A stretch of 64,000 nucleotides of DNA. Source: Deltaproteobacteria bacterium. Its GTDB lineage: Bacteria; Desulfobacterota_E; Deferrimicrobia; Deferrimicrobiales; Deferrimicrobiaceae. Below are positions 1-8,312 of the stretch, piece by piece (positions within the stretch are counted from its first letter, which is position 1; each line of letters opens with the position of its first letter). A program made the translations under genes and the position numbers. The stretch spans positions 1 to 64,000 of the forward strand of contig JAMDBZ010000018.1 in the NCBI GenBank assembly GCA_023488945.1, in the 5' to 3' direction. The notes under the pieces are model-generated. The model was not told the origin of the DNA. It was given only the letters and a program-made list of their open reading frames with translations, and made no database searches.

Positions 1-865
1 ATTGGAGGCCTTCGATGAGGGAAGTCGCCCTTTCGACGATCGCGGCGTACCGGCGCGCCCGGTAAGGACGCCTCATCCGCGCGAGCACCGCGTCGCTGCC
101 GCTCTGGAGGGGGACATGGAGGTGGGGGCAGACGCGCTCCGTCCCGGCGATGAGATCGATGAGCGCGTCGTCGATCTCAAGCGGCTCGAGGGAGCTCAGC
201 CGGAAACGGACCCGCGAGGTGGTCCCGAGCAGCCGCGCGAGGAGGCGTCCCAGCCCCCCCCGCTCGCCCCGGTCGGCGCCGTAGGCGCCGATGTGGATTC
301 CGGTCAGAACGATCTCGCGCGCCCCGTCCGCCTCGCATGCGACCGCCCACCCGACAACCTCGTCTTCGGGCACCGACCGGCTCGCTCCCCGGGCGCGCGG
401 CACGATGCAATAGGCGCAGCGGAAATCGCAGCCGTCCTGGATCTTGAGAAACGTGCGCCGGTGCCCGAGCAGGAGGTCCGCCGTATGTTGCGTGGGCCGT
501 GTCCCGGAAGGCCCTCCGAAGCCCGATATCCGGCGAAGAAGGGCGGGGAGCGCGGTCCCGTTCCCCCGCGCGATCCAGTGGTCCACTTCCGGGAAACGGT
601 CCCGCGCGCCGGCCGAGACCTGCGCGAAGCACCCGGTCAAGACAACAGTCGCTCCGGGATTCTCCCGCCGGGTCCGGCGGACCGCCGCGCGGCTGTCCCG
701 CTCCGCCCTGCGGGTCACGGCGCAGCTGTTGACGACGATCACGTCGGCCGGGGCACCGGAGGCGACGATGTCGAAGCCGCACGCCGCGGCCTCTCCCGCG
801 ATCGCGGCGGAATCGGCGAAGTTCGCCTTGCAGCCGACGGTCAGGACTGTGATGCGCCTGCGCAT
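1..865 (-). CDS. mtaB: tRNA-A37 methylthiotransferase MtaB-like (3' end outside window)
   Basis: Radical-SAM methylthiotransferase expected to add a methylthio group to t6A37 in tRNAs reading ANN codons. About 288 N-terminal residues are visible. The UPF0004 part has Cys12 (in VGCKANFADS), Cys48 and Cys79, the expected second-cluster ligands. The radical-SAM motif CDFRCAYC at residues 146-153 supplies Cys146, Cys150 and Cys153. The start is ATG at 865, overlapping the end of mnmA by 25 nt, so it is the last visible gene of the cysE-iscR-iscS-mnmA-mtaB operon. The C-terminal TRAM region lies beyond the window edge. The GCKxN form of the N-terminal motif favours MtaB over MiaB; RimO is less likely. 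The frame was translated directly from the sequence. Confidence 0.88.
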   Translation of the reverse strand, partial: MRRRITVLTVGCKANFADSAAIAGEAAACGFDIVASGAPADVIVVNSCAVTRRAERDSRAAVRRTRRENPGATVVLTGCFAQVSAGARDRFPEVDHWIARGNGTALPALLRRISGFGGPSGTRPTQHTADLLLGHRRTFLKIQDGCDFRCAYCIVPRARGASRSVPEDEVVGWAVACEADGAREIVLTGIHIGAYGADRGERGGLGRLLARLLGTTSRVRFRLSSLEPLEIDDALIDLIAGTERVCPHLHVPLQSGSDAVLARMRRPYRARRYAAIVERATSLIEGLQ

Positions 866-1929
866 TCGATCCAGCCGCCGCCCAGCACCTCGGTCCCGTC
901 GTAGAGAACGAGGGCCTGCCCCGGGGTCACGCTGCGCTGCGGCGCGTCGAACCGAACGAGGATCCTGCCGGGGACGCACGTCACGGTCGCCGGCACCCCC
1001 GGGTGCCGGTACCGGATCTTCGCCGTGGCCCGGAACTCCCCGGCCGGAGGGACGCCGGCCACGAAGGCGGGACGGACGGCGGCGGCCTCGCTCGCATAGG
1101 AGTCGTCCTCGGGGCCCAGGACGACCTCGTTCCGATCGGCGTCGATCGCGACGACGTAGAGCGGCTCCCGGGACGCGATCCCCAGGCCCTTCCGCTGGCC
1201 GATCGTATAATTGAGGACCCCCTTGTGCGCCCCGAGCACGTTTCCCTCGCGGTCCACGAACCGTCCCTCCCGCTCGGCGATCCCCCGCTTCCGCAGGAAG
1301 GCTGCGTATGAGTCGTCCGTCACGAAGCAGATATCCTGGCTTTCCCGCTTCTCGAAAACCGGGAGACCCGCCTCCTGCGCGATCCGCCGCACGTCGGACT
1401 TCCGCATCCCGCCGAGAGGGAAACGGATCCGTCGGAGCCGGTCCGACTCGAGCGAGAACAGGAAATAGGACTGGTCCTTCGCGTCGTCGGCAGCCGCGAA
1501 GAGGCGGCATCGCCCACTCTCGTCCTTCCGGATGATTGCGTAATGGCCCGTGGCGACACCCTCGGCTCCCAGTTCGTCGGCTTTTCGCAACAGAGCCCGG
1601 AACTTCAGGTGCTCGTTGCACAGGATGCACGGGTTGGGTGTGTGCCCCGACGCGTACTCCCGGACGAACGGATCGATCACCTCGCGCCGGAACTCCTCGC
1701 GAAGGTTCAGGACGTAATAGGGGATCTCGAGCGCGTCGCAGACGCGACGGGCGTCGTAGAGGTCGTCGAGAGAGCAGCAGGTGCCGGCCCGGTCCTTCCG
1801 GACCTCGGAGAAGTCGTAGAGGTCCATCGAGACGCCGACCACGTCCCACCCGTCCCTCTTCAGGAGAAGCGCCGCGACCGAGGAGTCGACGCCGCCGCTC
1901 ATCGCGGCCAGGATCCGCCGGCCGCTCAT
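841..1929 (-). CDS. mnmA: tRNA-specific 2-thiouridylase MnmA
   Basis: MnmA uses ATP and persulfide sulfur to form 2-thiouridine at U34 of Lys, Glu and Gln tRNAs. The protein is 362 aa, normal for the family. The PP-loop SGGVDSS is at residues 11-17. Catalytic cysteines are visible as Cys104 in the NPCILCN motif and Cys201 in ESQDICF, matching the two Cys residues that form the persulfide/disulfide pair. The start ATG overlaps the iscS stop by 4 nt (ATGA), and the gene directly follows its probable sulfur donor, so supply and use of persulfide sulfur are translationally coupled. mtaB begins inside its 3' end. Confidence 0.96.
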   Translation of the reverse strand: MSGRRILAAMSGGVDSSVAALLLKRDGWDVVGVSMDLYDFSEVRKDRAGTCCSLDDLYDARRVCDALEIPYYVLNLREEFRREVIDPFVREYASGHTPNPCILCNEHLKFRALLRKADELGAEGVATGHYAIIRKDESGRCRLFAAADDAKDQSYFLFSLESDRLRRIRFPLGGMRKSDVRRIAQEAGLPVFEKRESQDICFVTDDSYAAFLRKRGIAEREGRFVDREGNVLGAHKGVLNYTIGQRKGLGIASREPLYVVAIDADRNEVVLGPEDDSYASEAAAVRPAFVAGVPPAGEFRATAKIRYRHPGVPATVTCVPGRILVRFDAPQRSVTPGQALVLYDGTEVLGGGWIECAGASQS

Positions 1930-3104
1930 CGGGCGCGCGCCTCCCGGGCGTTGTAGAGGGGAGACATCGCCCGGAGCTTGCCCACGACCTGCTCGATCGC
2001 GTTCAGCGCGTATTCGACGTCCTCATCGGTATTCCCCATCCCGAAGCTGAACCTGAGCGCGCCCTGGGCGTCGGTGGGATCCGCACCCATGGCCAGAAGG
2101 ACGGGGGACGGCTCCAGCGAGCCCGAGGTGCAGGCGGACCCCGACGAGCAGGCGACCCCCAGCATGTCGAGGTTGAGCAAAAGCGCCTCCCCTTCCACGA
2201 ACCGGAAGGAGACGTTCACCGTGTTCGGCAGGCGCTCGGTGGGATGCCCGTTGAGGACCAGCTCCGGGATGCGGCGGAAGAGCTCGATCTCGAACCGGTC
2301 CCTGAGGCGCCGCGTCTCCGCAACCTCCTCGGACATCCCGGCCCGCAGAAGCTCGAACGCCTTCCCCATGGCGATGATCCCCGCGACGTTCTCCGTGCCT
2401 CCCCGGCGTCCCCGCTCCTGGTGCCCTCCGTGAATGACCGGCTCGAGGTCGATCCCTTTCCTGACGATGAGCCCCCCCGCCCCCTTGAGGGCGTTGATCT
2501 TGTGGCCCGAGAAGGTCAGCATGTCGACCGGGAGCGTCTTCCAGTCGATCGGGACCTTCCCCGCCGCCTGCACGGCGTCCGTGTGCATCAGGATCCCCGC
2601 CTCCCGGACGATCCGCCCGATCTCCGCGATCGGCATGACGCTCCCCGTCTCGTTGTTCGCGGACATGATCGAGACGAGGATCGTGTCCGCAGCGAGCGCC
2701 TGCCGGACCGAGTCCGGCTCCACGATCCCGTGCCGGTTCACGGGAACGTAGGTCACGCGGAACCCCCGTTTCTCGAGATGGCGGCAGGTGTTCGTCACGG
2801 CCGGGTGCTCCACCCGGGAGGTGACAATGTGTCCGCCGGAGTTTCCCTCCCGCAGCGCAACCCCCTTGATGGCCAGGTTGTCCCCTTCGGTCCCCGAACC
2901 GGTGAGGACAACCTCGAGCGGCTGGCAGCAGAAGAAGGCGGCGATCCGCTCCCGCGCGTCCTCGACCCCCTTTCGGACCTCGCGCCCCGCCCAGTGGATG
3001 CTCGAGGGATTGCCGTACAGCGCATCCAGGTACGGCTCCACCGCCTTCCGCACCTCGGGGTGCACCGGCGTCGTCGCGTTGTGGTCCAGGTAGACGTGTC
3101 TCAC
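1926..3104 (-). CDS. iscS: Cysteine desulfurase, IscS/NifS family
   Basis: PLP enzyme that removes sulfur from cysteine as an enzyme-bound persulfide for Fe-S clusters and tRNA thiolation. It has 392 aa from a GTG start ([13 protein letters not shown]), chosen because this GTG overlaps the iscR stop as GTGA and because homologues begin with this motif; a longer open frame upstream is non-coding. The PLP lysine is K202 in SGHK, His100 is in VEHP, and catalytic Cys325 is in SSGSAC. The C-terminus MSPLYN is typical of the NifS/IscS branch. No iscU or iscA is visible nearby. The neighbours suggest a main role in tRNA thiolation and general Fe-S supply. Confidence 0.95.
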   Translation of the reverse strand: MRHVYLDHNATTPVHPEVRKAVEPYLDALYGNPSSIHWAGREVRKGVEDARERIAAFFCCQPLEVVLTGSGTEGDNLAIKGVALREGNSGGHIVTSRVEHPAVTNTCRHLEKRGFRVTYVPVNRHGIVEPDSVRQALAADTILVSIMSANNETGSVMPIAEIGRIVREAGILMHTDAVQAAGKVPIDWKTLPVDMLTFSGHKINALKGAGGLIVRKGIDLEPVIHGGHQERGRRGGTENVAGIIAMGKAFELLRAGMSEEVAETRRLRDRFEIELFRRIPELVLNGHPTERLPNTVNVSFRFVEGEALLLNLDMLGVACSSGSACTSGSLEPSPVLLAMGADPTDAQGALRFSFGMGNTDEDVEYALNAIEQVVGKLRAMSPLYNAREARAR

Positions 3105-3541
3105 AATCCGGCCTCCTTGACCTCCCTGATCCCGGGCTCCCGCCCCTGGAACAGGTCCTCGATGGAGATGGAGTCGAGGAACTCCTCCACACGCGCTTCC
3201 AGGGCTTCCCACATCTCCTGCGTCCGGCATTGCTCGATCATCACGCAGACGCGGCCCGCCCGGCGGCACCCGATGCCCCGGTCCTTTCCCTCCGCCGTCC
3301 GGATGATCTCGCCCACCATGATCCGCGAGGGGTGCCGGGCGAGGATGAACCCGCCGCCCGGGCCCCGGACGCTCTTGACGATGTTCCGGCGCCGAAGGCG
3401 CGCGAAGAGCTGCTGGAGATACGGCTCAGGAATCCGCTCCCGCTCCGCGATCCCCTTGATGGGAACGGGGTTCCCGCGGGAAGCTTCGGCCAGGCTGACG
3501 AGGGCCATCACCGCGTACCGGCCCCGCGTCGTGACCTTCAT
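3101..3541 (-). CDS. iscR: Rrf2-family regulator, IscR-like
   Basis: Rrf2 winged-helix repressor of 146 aa, probably sensing Fe-S or cysteine status and controlling its own operon. The N-terminal HTH ([15 protein letters not shown]) and wing (GPGGGF at 61-65) are intact. Cys92, Cys99 and Cys105 form a cluster-binding triad spaced much like E. coli IscR Cys92/98/104. The position of the fourth E. coli ligand, His107, is Gln108 here (CRTQ), so a different fourth ligand or cluster type is possible. The gene overlaps cysE upstream and iscS downstream by 4 nt each. A palindrome of the IscR class lies just upstream of cysE at 4256-4272, consistent with autoregulation. Confidence 0.9.
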   Translation of the reverse strand: MKVTTRGRYAVMALVSLAEASRGNPVPIKGIAERERIPEPYLQQLFARLRRRNIVKSVRGPGGGFILARHPSRIMVGEIIRTAEGKDRGIGCRRAGRVCVMIEQCRTQEMWEALEARVEEFLDSISIEDLFQGREPGIREVKEAGL

Positions 3542-4221
3542 GGCGCGGACCCGGCGGCTGTCACGTCCTTCGGCTCGGCCTCCCGTTTTTCAAGCTCGCC
3601 CAGCCGCTTCTCCAGCGCCATGACCTGCTCGGTGAGGCACCTGATCGCCTTCCCCTCGGGGTCCGGCGTTCCAGCCACCCCCGTCGGGTCGTTGTAGACG
3701 TTCCCCTCGCGGTACACGATCCGGCCCGGGATCCCGACAACGGTCGAGTGCGGCGGCACGTCCTTGTTGACGACGGACCCGGAGCCGATCTTCGAGTTCT
3801 CCCCCACCCGGATCGGTCCCAGGATGGCCGCGCCGGCCCCGATGATGACGTTGTCCTCGATCGTGGGGTGCCGCTTTCCCTTTTTCCAGCTGGTTCCCCC
3901 GAGCGTGACGCCGTGGTACATCGTCACGTTGTTCCCGATCTCGGCGGTCTCGCCGATCACGACACCCATTCCGTGGTCGATGAAGAAACCCTCGCCGATC
4001 CGTGCCCCCGGATGAATCTCGATCCCCGTCAGGCAACGCGACACGTGCGAAAGGAAGCGGGCGGCCAGCCGGAATCCGTGATCCCAGAGCCAGTGGGCGG
4101 GCCGGTGAAGCCGCATCGCGTGGAACCCCGGGTAACAGGACAGGATCTCCAGGACGCTCCGGGCGGCCGGATCCCTCTCGAAGATGACCTTGATCTCGTT
4201 CCGAACGGTCCGGAACATCAC
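3538..4221 (-). CDS. cysE: Serine O-acetyltransferase
   Basis: Transfers acetyl from acetyl-CoA to serine to make O-acetylserine, the cysteine precursor. It has 227 aa with an N-terminal helical segment followed by left-handed beta-helix hexapeptide repeats from about residue 70. The motif [12 protein letters not shown], with its catalytic His, and HGVTLGGT are clear. It is the short EpsC-type form. The start is GTG at 4221 or the adjacent ATG at 4218, preceded by a G-rich Shine-Dalgarno (GGGAAGGGG). It is the first gene of the sulfur operon and overlaps iscR by 4 nt. The C-terminal tail contains a coiled-coil-like [13 protein letters not shown] stretch. Confidence 0.95.
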   Translation of the reverse strand: MMFRTVRNEIKVIFERDPAARSVLEILSCYPGFHAMRLHRPAHWLWDHGFRLAARFLSHVSRCLTGIEIHPGARIGEGFFIDHGMGVVIGETAEIGNNVTMYHGVTLGGTSWKKGKRHPTIEDNVIIGAGAAILGPIRVGENSKIGSGSVVNKDVPPHSTVVGIPGRIVYREGNVYNDPTGVAGTPDPEGKAIRCLTEQVMALEKRLGELEKREAEPKDVTAAGSAP

Positions 4222-4255
4222 CCCCCCCTTCCCGCCGGTCCAATGCGGGCTTTAC

Positions 4256-4272
4256 ATGACATTTTATGTCAA
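4256..4272. promoter_or_regulatory. IscR/Rrf2-type operator palindrome upstream of cysE
   Basis: Reading the minus strand, TTGAC-N7-GTCAT forms the inverted repeat TGACAT-TTT-ATGTCA. GAC-N7-GTC is the core spacing of E. coli type-1 IscR sites. It lies 35-51 nt upstream of the cysE start, within AT-rich DNA that also holds a -10-like TAAAAT. The operon it precedes encodes an IscR-like protein, so feedback control is the simplest reading. Binding is inferred from sequence alone. Confidence 0.6.
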
Positions 4273-4751
4273 TTATTTTCGAAACCGGAAAGAAAGGGAA
4301 GGATTTTTTTCAGCCGCTTTTCCTTGATGCCGGGGACAGCGAGGAGATCTCCCGGCCGGCGGAAACGGCCGGCGCGCTCCCGCCGCTCGACCACCGACCG
4401 TGCAACCGTGTCCGAGACCCCCGGCAGCCCGGAAATTTCCATCCAGGGCGCCCTGTTGACGTCGACCTTCCGCCCGAGGAGGAATTTCTGGCGGACGGTT
4501 CGCGCCGCAGCCGTTGCGGGAACGGTAACAGCCACCGAAAAGGCGGTGTCGCCCCGGGAATCCCCGGCCCGAACGGTCATGGACCCTTCGCCCTGCCGCG
4601 CGAACGGCCGGGCTGCGACGATGCGGCTTACTCCGGCCCCAAGATTCCAGACCAGAACGATCAGAGATATGAGAAGAGCGGCGCGGTCAGATCTCCCCCG
4701 TCTGGCCGCCGAGCCGGTACTTCCAGAGCTTGTAGCTGTAACTGTCCGCAA
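4269..4751 (-). CDS. Membrane-anchored helix-hairpin-helix (ComEA-like) protein
   Basis: About 160 aa with one N-terminal transmembrane segment (residues about 24-46, [18 protein letters not shown]) and a C-terminal helix-hairpin-helix DNA-binding region (residues about 95-158). The region has two HhH units, [19 protein letters not shown] and [15 protein letters not shown], resembling ComEA. The expected role is non-specific DNA binding at the membrane, possibly in DNA uptake, although no other competence genes are nearby. The start is uncertain: the first available codon is TTG at 4751, inside the end of cimA, so translation is probably coupled to cimA. It is the last gene of the tilS-to-cimA block. 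Confidence 0.72.
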   Translation of the reverse strand: MRTVTATSSGSTGSAARRGRSDRAALLISLIVLVWNLGAGVSRIVAARPFARQGEGSMTVRAGDSRGDTAFSVAVTVPATAAARTVRQKFLLGRKVDVNRAPWMEISGLPGVSDTVARSVVERRERAGRFRRPGDLLAVPGIKEKRLKKILPFLSGFENN

Positions 4752-6276
4752 GGGCCTGCCAGGACGCCTCGATGATGTTGTGGGAGACGCCGACGGTGCT
4801 CCACTCGCTCTCCTTGTCCCCGGAGCGTATCAAGACCCGTACCGTCGCTCCCGTCCCTCCGACGCCGGCCAGGACGCGGACCTTGTAGTCGAGGAGGGTG
4901 AAGTCCTGGATGAGGCCCGGGTAGAACTTCGAGAGCGCCTTGCGGAGAGCGTTGTCGATGGCGTTGACCGGCCCGTTCCCGACCGCCGCGGTGTGCTCCG
5001 TCACCCCGTTCACCTCGACGGCGATCGTCGCCTCGACCGGGTTCTCCTTGCGGGAGGCGATGTCGATGTGAACGTTGCACCACTTCATCTTGAAGAGCGG
5101 CTCCTCCCCCATCGCCTTGCGGACGAGGAGCTCGAATGACGCCTCGGCTCCCTCGAACTGGTACCCCTGGTGCTCGAGATCCTTGATCTGCTCGAGGATC
5201 TTCTCCGCGTCCGGATCCCCCGCCTTGAACCGGAGCCCCTTCTCCTGGATCTTCGCGATGATGTTGCTCCGCCCGGACAGGTCGGAGATGAGAACGCGCC
5301 TTCGGTTCCCGACCGCGTCCGGCTCGATGTGCTCGTAAGTCCCGGGATGGCGGCGCACGGCGGAGACGTGCATGCCCCCCTTGTGGGCGAAGGCGGCCTC
5401 CCCGACGAAGGGTTGGTGGAGCCAGCGGCCGAGATTCGCGATCTCGGCGACGTACCGCGACACCTCGTGCAGCTTCCGGAGCCGGCCGGGAGGCAGGACG
5501 TCGTATCCCATCTTGAGCTGCAGGCTCGGGATGATGGAGCAGAGGTTCGCGTTGCCGCACCGCTCCCCGTATCCGTTGAACGTTCCCTGGACCTGGGTCA
5601 CGCCGTTCTCCACGGCGATCAGCGTGTTGGCCACCGCCAGTTCCGAGTCGTTGTGGGTATGGATCCCGACCGGCAGGGAGGTTGCTTTCCGGACCTCCCG
5701 GACGATTCGGCCGACCTCCGACGGCATCGAGCCGCCGTTCGTGTCGCACAGAACGAGGCAATCGGCGCCCCCCTCCTCCGCGGCGGCGAGGGCCCTGAGG
5801 GCGTACCGGGGATTCCGCTTGTGCCCGTCGAAAAAGTGTTCCGCATCGAAAAAGACCTGCACCCCGCCCTTCCGCTTGAGGAACTCGACGGTCTCCCGCA
5901 CCGCCCGGAGGTTCTCATCGAGGGTGGTCCGGAGCGCCTCGGTCACGTGGAAGTCCCACGTCTTGCCGACCACGGTGATGACGGGGGTCTCCGCCGAAAG
6001 GAGCGCCTTCATGTTGGGGTCCTCCTCCGGCTTCTTCCCCACCCGCCTGGTCATCCCGAAGGCGCACAGCTTCGCGGTCTTCAGGCGGAGCTTCTTCCCC
6101 CGCTCGAAGAACTCCCGGTCCTTCGGGTTCGAGCCCGGGTAACCCCCCTCGATGAAATGGACGCCGAACTCGTCCAGCTTCTCGGCGATCGCCACCTTGT
6201 CCCCTACGGAGAGGGAGATCTCCTCCATCTGCGTCCCGTCGCGCAGGGTCGTGTCGTACAGAAAGATCTTCTTCAT
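4687..6276 (-). CDS. cimA: (R)-citramalate synthase
   Basis: Condenses acetyl-CoA and pyruvate to citramalate for the threonine-independent isoleucine route. The protein is about 529 aa. The N-terminal DRE-TIM barrel has DTTLRDGTQ near residue 8 and the metal-binding HTHND motif; the C-terminal half is the LeuA-type allosteric domain. The length and the internal stretch with GNANLCS and NGYGERCGN match CimA of the delta/cyanobacterial type rather than LeuA. The start is ATG at 6276 with AGGA 5 nt upstream; a TTG one codon earlier is possible. It follows lysC, so aspartate-family and isoleucine synthesis are adjacent. Confidence 0.93.
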   Translation of the reverse strand: MKKIFLYDTTLRDGTQMEEISLSVGDKVAIAEKLDEFGVHFIEGGYPGSNPKDREFFERGKKLRLKTAKLCAFGMTRRVGKKPEEDPNMKALLSAETPVITVVGKTWDFHVTEALRTTLDENLRAVRETVEFLKRKGGVQVFFDAEHFFDGHKRNPRYALRALAAAEEGGADCLVLCDTNGGSMPSEVGRIVREVRKATSLPVGIHTHNDSELAVANTLIAVENGVTQVQGTFNGYGERCGNANLCSIIPSLQLKMGYDVLPPGRLRKLHEVSRYVAEIANLGRWLHQPFVGEAAFAHKGGMHVSAVRRHPGTYEHIEPDAVGNRRRVLISDLSGRSNIIAKIQEKGLRFKAGDPDAEKILEQIKDLEHQGYQFEGAEASFELLVRKAMGEEPLFKMKWCNVHIDIASRKENPVEATIAVEVNGVTEHTAAVGNGPVNAIDNALRKALSKFYPGLIQDFTLLDYKVRVLAGVGGTGATVRVLIRSGDKESEWSTVGVSHNIIEASWQALADSYSYKLWKYRLGGQTGEI

Positions 6277-6313
6277 CAAGATCCTTTCATTGCGTCCCGG
6301 GCGGCGGTGCCGC

Positions 6314-7540
6314 TCAGGCGTTCGCCGGCTGTCCGAGATCGAAGGCGCCGTGGAGGACCCGCACGGCGAGCTCGGTGTACTTCTCCTCGATGAGGCAGGA
6401 GATCTTGATCTCCGAGGTGCTGATCGCCAGGATGTTGATCCCCTCGGCGGCGAGCGTCTCGAACATCTTCGTGGCGACGCCGGAGTGGGAGCGCATGCCC
6501 ATCCCGACGATCGAGACCTTCGCGATCTTGTCGTCCCCCACGACTTTCTCCGCCCCGATCTCCCGGGCCACTTTTTCGGTGATGAGCATCGCCTTCCTGT
6601 AGTCGGACCGCCCGACGGTGAACGTGAGGTCGGTGTACCCGGTCACGGAGACGTTCTGGACGATCACGTCGACCACGATGTTCGCCTCGGAAAGCTGCCT
6701 GAAGATCTTCGCCGCGATCCCGGGCCTGTCGGGAACCTTCACGATCGTGATCTTCGCCTCGTTCTTGCTGTATGCCACGCCGGACACGACCGCCGTCTCC
6801 ATGAGTTCCTCCTCCTTCGTCACGAGGGTTCCCGGATTGTCGTTGAACGAGGAGCGGACGTGGATCCGCACCCCGTATTTCATCCCGAACTCGACCGACC
6901 GGATCTGGAGCACCTTGGCTCCCAGGCTCGCCAGCTCGAGCATCTCCTCGAAGGAGATCTTTTCGAGCTTGCGCGCGTCGGAGCAGATGTTCGGGTCGGT
7001 CGTGTAGACGCCGTCCACGTCCGTGTAGATCTCGCAGACGTCCGCCTTGAGAGCGGCGGCCACCGCCACCGCGCTCGTGTCGGAGCCGCCCCGGCCCAGC
7101 GTCGTGATCGCCCCCGACTCGTCGATCCCCTGGAAACCGGCGACGACCGGGATCATCCCCTCCCTGAGGGCCTCCGTGATCGTCTCCCCCTCGATCTTCT
7201 TGATGCGCGCCTTGACGTACGCGGAGTCGGTCAGGACGGGGATCTGGAAGCCGCAGAACGACTTCGACTTGTAACCCATCTCGACGAGCGCGATCGCCAG
7301 CAGGCCGATCGTCACCTGCTCGCCCGTCGATGCGACGACGTCCAGTTCCCGCTCGTTGGGCATCTCCGAGATCTGGTGCGCCAGCCCGAGGAGGCGGTTC
7401 GTCTCGCCGGCCATCGCCGAGACGACCACGACGACGTCATGCCCCTGGTCTTTCGTCCGGGCCACGCGCTTTGCCACGTCCCTGATCTTCTCGATGGTAC
7501 CGACCGATGTGCCGCCGTACTTCTGGACGATGAGAGCCAT
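6314..7540 (-). CDS. lysC: Aspartate kinase
   Basis: Phosphorylates aspartate, the first step to lysine, methionine and threonine. It has 408 aa, the usual size of an in-frame alpha/beta aspartokinase. The kinase motif KYGGTSVG is at residues 7-14. The catalytic region [16 protein letters not shown] is present, and two C-terminal ACT domains follow (about 265-400) for feedback control by lysine and/or threonine. The gene starts 3 nt after the tsaE stop and is 37 nt ahead of cimA, so the three are probably co-transcribed. Confidence 0.96.
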   Translation of the reverse strand: MALIVQKYGGTSVGTIEKIRDVAKRVARTKDQGHDVVVVVSAMAGETNRLLGLAHQISEMPNERELDVVASTGEQVTIGLLAIALVEMGYKSKSFCGFQIPVLTDSAYVKARIKKIEGETITEALREGMIPVVAGFQGIDESGAITTLGRGGSDTSAVAVAAALKADVCEIYTDVDGVYTTDPNICSDARKLEKISFEEMLELASLGAKVLQIRSVEFGMKYGVRIHVRSSFNDNPGTLVTKEEELMETAVVSGVAYSKNEAKITIVKVPDRPGIAAKIFRQLSEANIVVDVIVQNVSVTGYTDLTFTVGRSDYRKAMLITEKVAREIGAEKVVGDDKIAKVSIVGMGMRSHSGVATKMFETLAAEGINILAISTSEIKISCLIEEKYTELAVRVLHGAFDLGQPANA

Positions 7541-7543
7541 CTC

Positions 7544-8029
7544 TTACGCTTCCCCTCCTCCGACGAAACGTTCACACCGGGACGCCAGGCGGCAAAGGCG
7601 CCCGGCGTCTCCGGAGGCGATCCGGATCAGTCGCCCGGTTTCGTTTAAAATTAGAAATTTAACGCGTATGCACCTGTTTGGCAACAGGTCCTCGACCTTC
7701 TCCGCCCACTCGACGAAACAGATCCCGTCGCCGCAAAGGACCTCGTCGAGCCCGATCTCCTCCGCCTGGCGCTCCCCCGCAAGGCGGTAGGCATCGATGT
7801 GAAAGAGGGGAACCGGCGCCGTGTGCTCGGTGACAATGGTGAAGCTCGGCGAGACGACCCTCTCGGACGGGATCCCCATCGCCTCGCCGACCCCCTTGCA
7901 GAAGAGCGTCTTCCCCGCCCCCAGCTCGCCGTAGAGCGCCACGACGTCCCCGGGCGACAGCAGCGAACCCAACTCCCGCGCGATCTCCAGGGTGTCGGAT
8001 TCGGACCGCGAGCGGAGCTCAACCTCCAT
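7544..8029 (-). CDS. tsaE: tRNA t6A biosynthesis ATPase TsaE
   Basis: P-loop ATPase that supports TsaB/TsaD in making N6-threonylcarbamoyladenosine at A37 of ANN-decoding tRNAs. It has 161 aa from ATG at 8029, with a GTG immediately before it and a GGGTGGGG stretch upstream. The Walker A motif GELGAGKT is at residues 34-41, and HIDAYRL and FVEWAEK are family motifs. The t6A product is the substrate of MtaB, which is also encoded in this window. The C-terminal tail (about residues 135-161) is Arg/Cys-rich and less conserved. Confidence 0.92.
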   Translation of the reverse strand: MEVELRSRSESDTLEIARELGSLLSPGDVVALYGELGAGKTLFCKGVGEAMGIPSERVVSPSFTIVTEHTAPVPLFHIDAYRLAGERQAEEIGLDEVLCGDGICFVEWAEKVEDLLPNRCIRVKFLILNETGRLIRIASGDAGRLCRLASRCERFVGGGEA

Positions 8030-8102
8030 CACCGTGACCCCACCCAACGAAAGCTCGCCCCGGCGCCCCCTTCGATAGGGTCCCGGCGTTGCGGCCGGAC
8101 GC

Positions 8103-8230
8103 GCGCGGATGCGTTCCCCGGAGGCGGCCTGTGGAGCGCAGCGGAGGCAGGACGCCGGAGCAAGTGGAACGGCAGCGACGCCGGGCATGCACGCCCGGCG
8201 GAGCGTAGCCGGTGGGGAATGCATCGGGCG
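8103..8230. repeat. Dispersed 128-bp intergenic repeat, copy A
   Basis: Nearly identical (about 6 mismatches) and in the same orientation to 31621-31748. It lies in the 283-nt gap between nnr and tsaE, which is otherwise without a supported gene. Its core can fold: GCCGGGC and GCCCGGC flank a six-base loop near 8181-8200. Both copies keep an uninterrupted 40-codon minus-strand frame, but it lacks a ribosome site and looks incidental. It resembles a REP- or MITE-like family; the role is unknown. Confidence 0.8.
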
Positions 8231-8312
8231 CGGAAGGCCTGGGGGCCGGACAGGCCGATCAGGGACGCCCTGAGGGCAAGGCGCCCCGGATCGATTCGAT
8301 GTCGAGCAGGAC

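Noticed and set aside
3105..3269. A longer cysteine desulfurase starting upstream
   Set aside because: It would overlap iscR in another frame; the GTGA overlap and family N-terminus support 3104.
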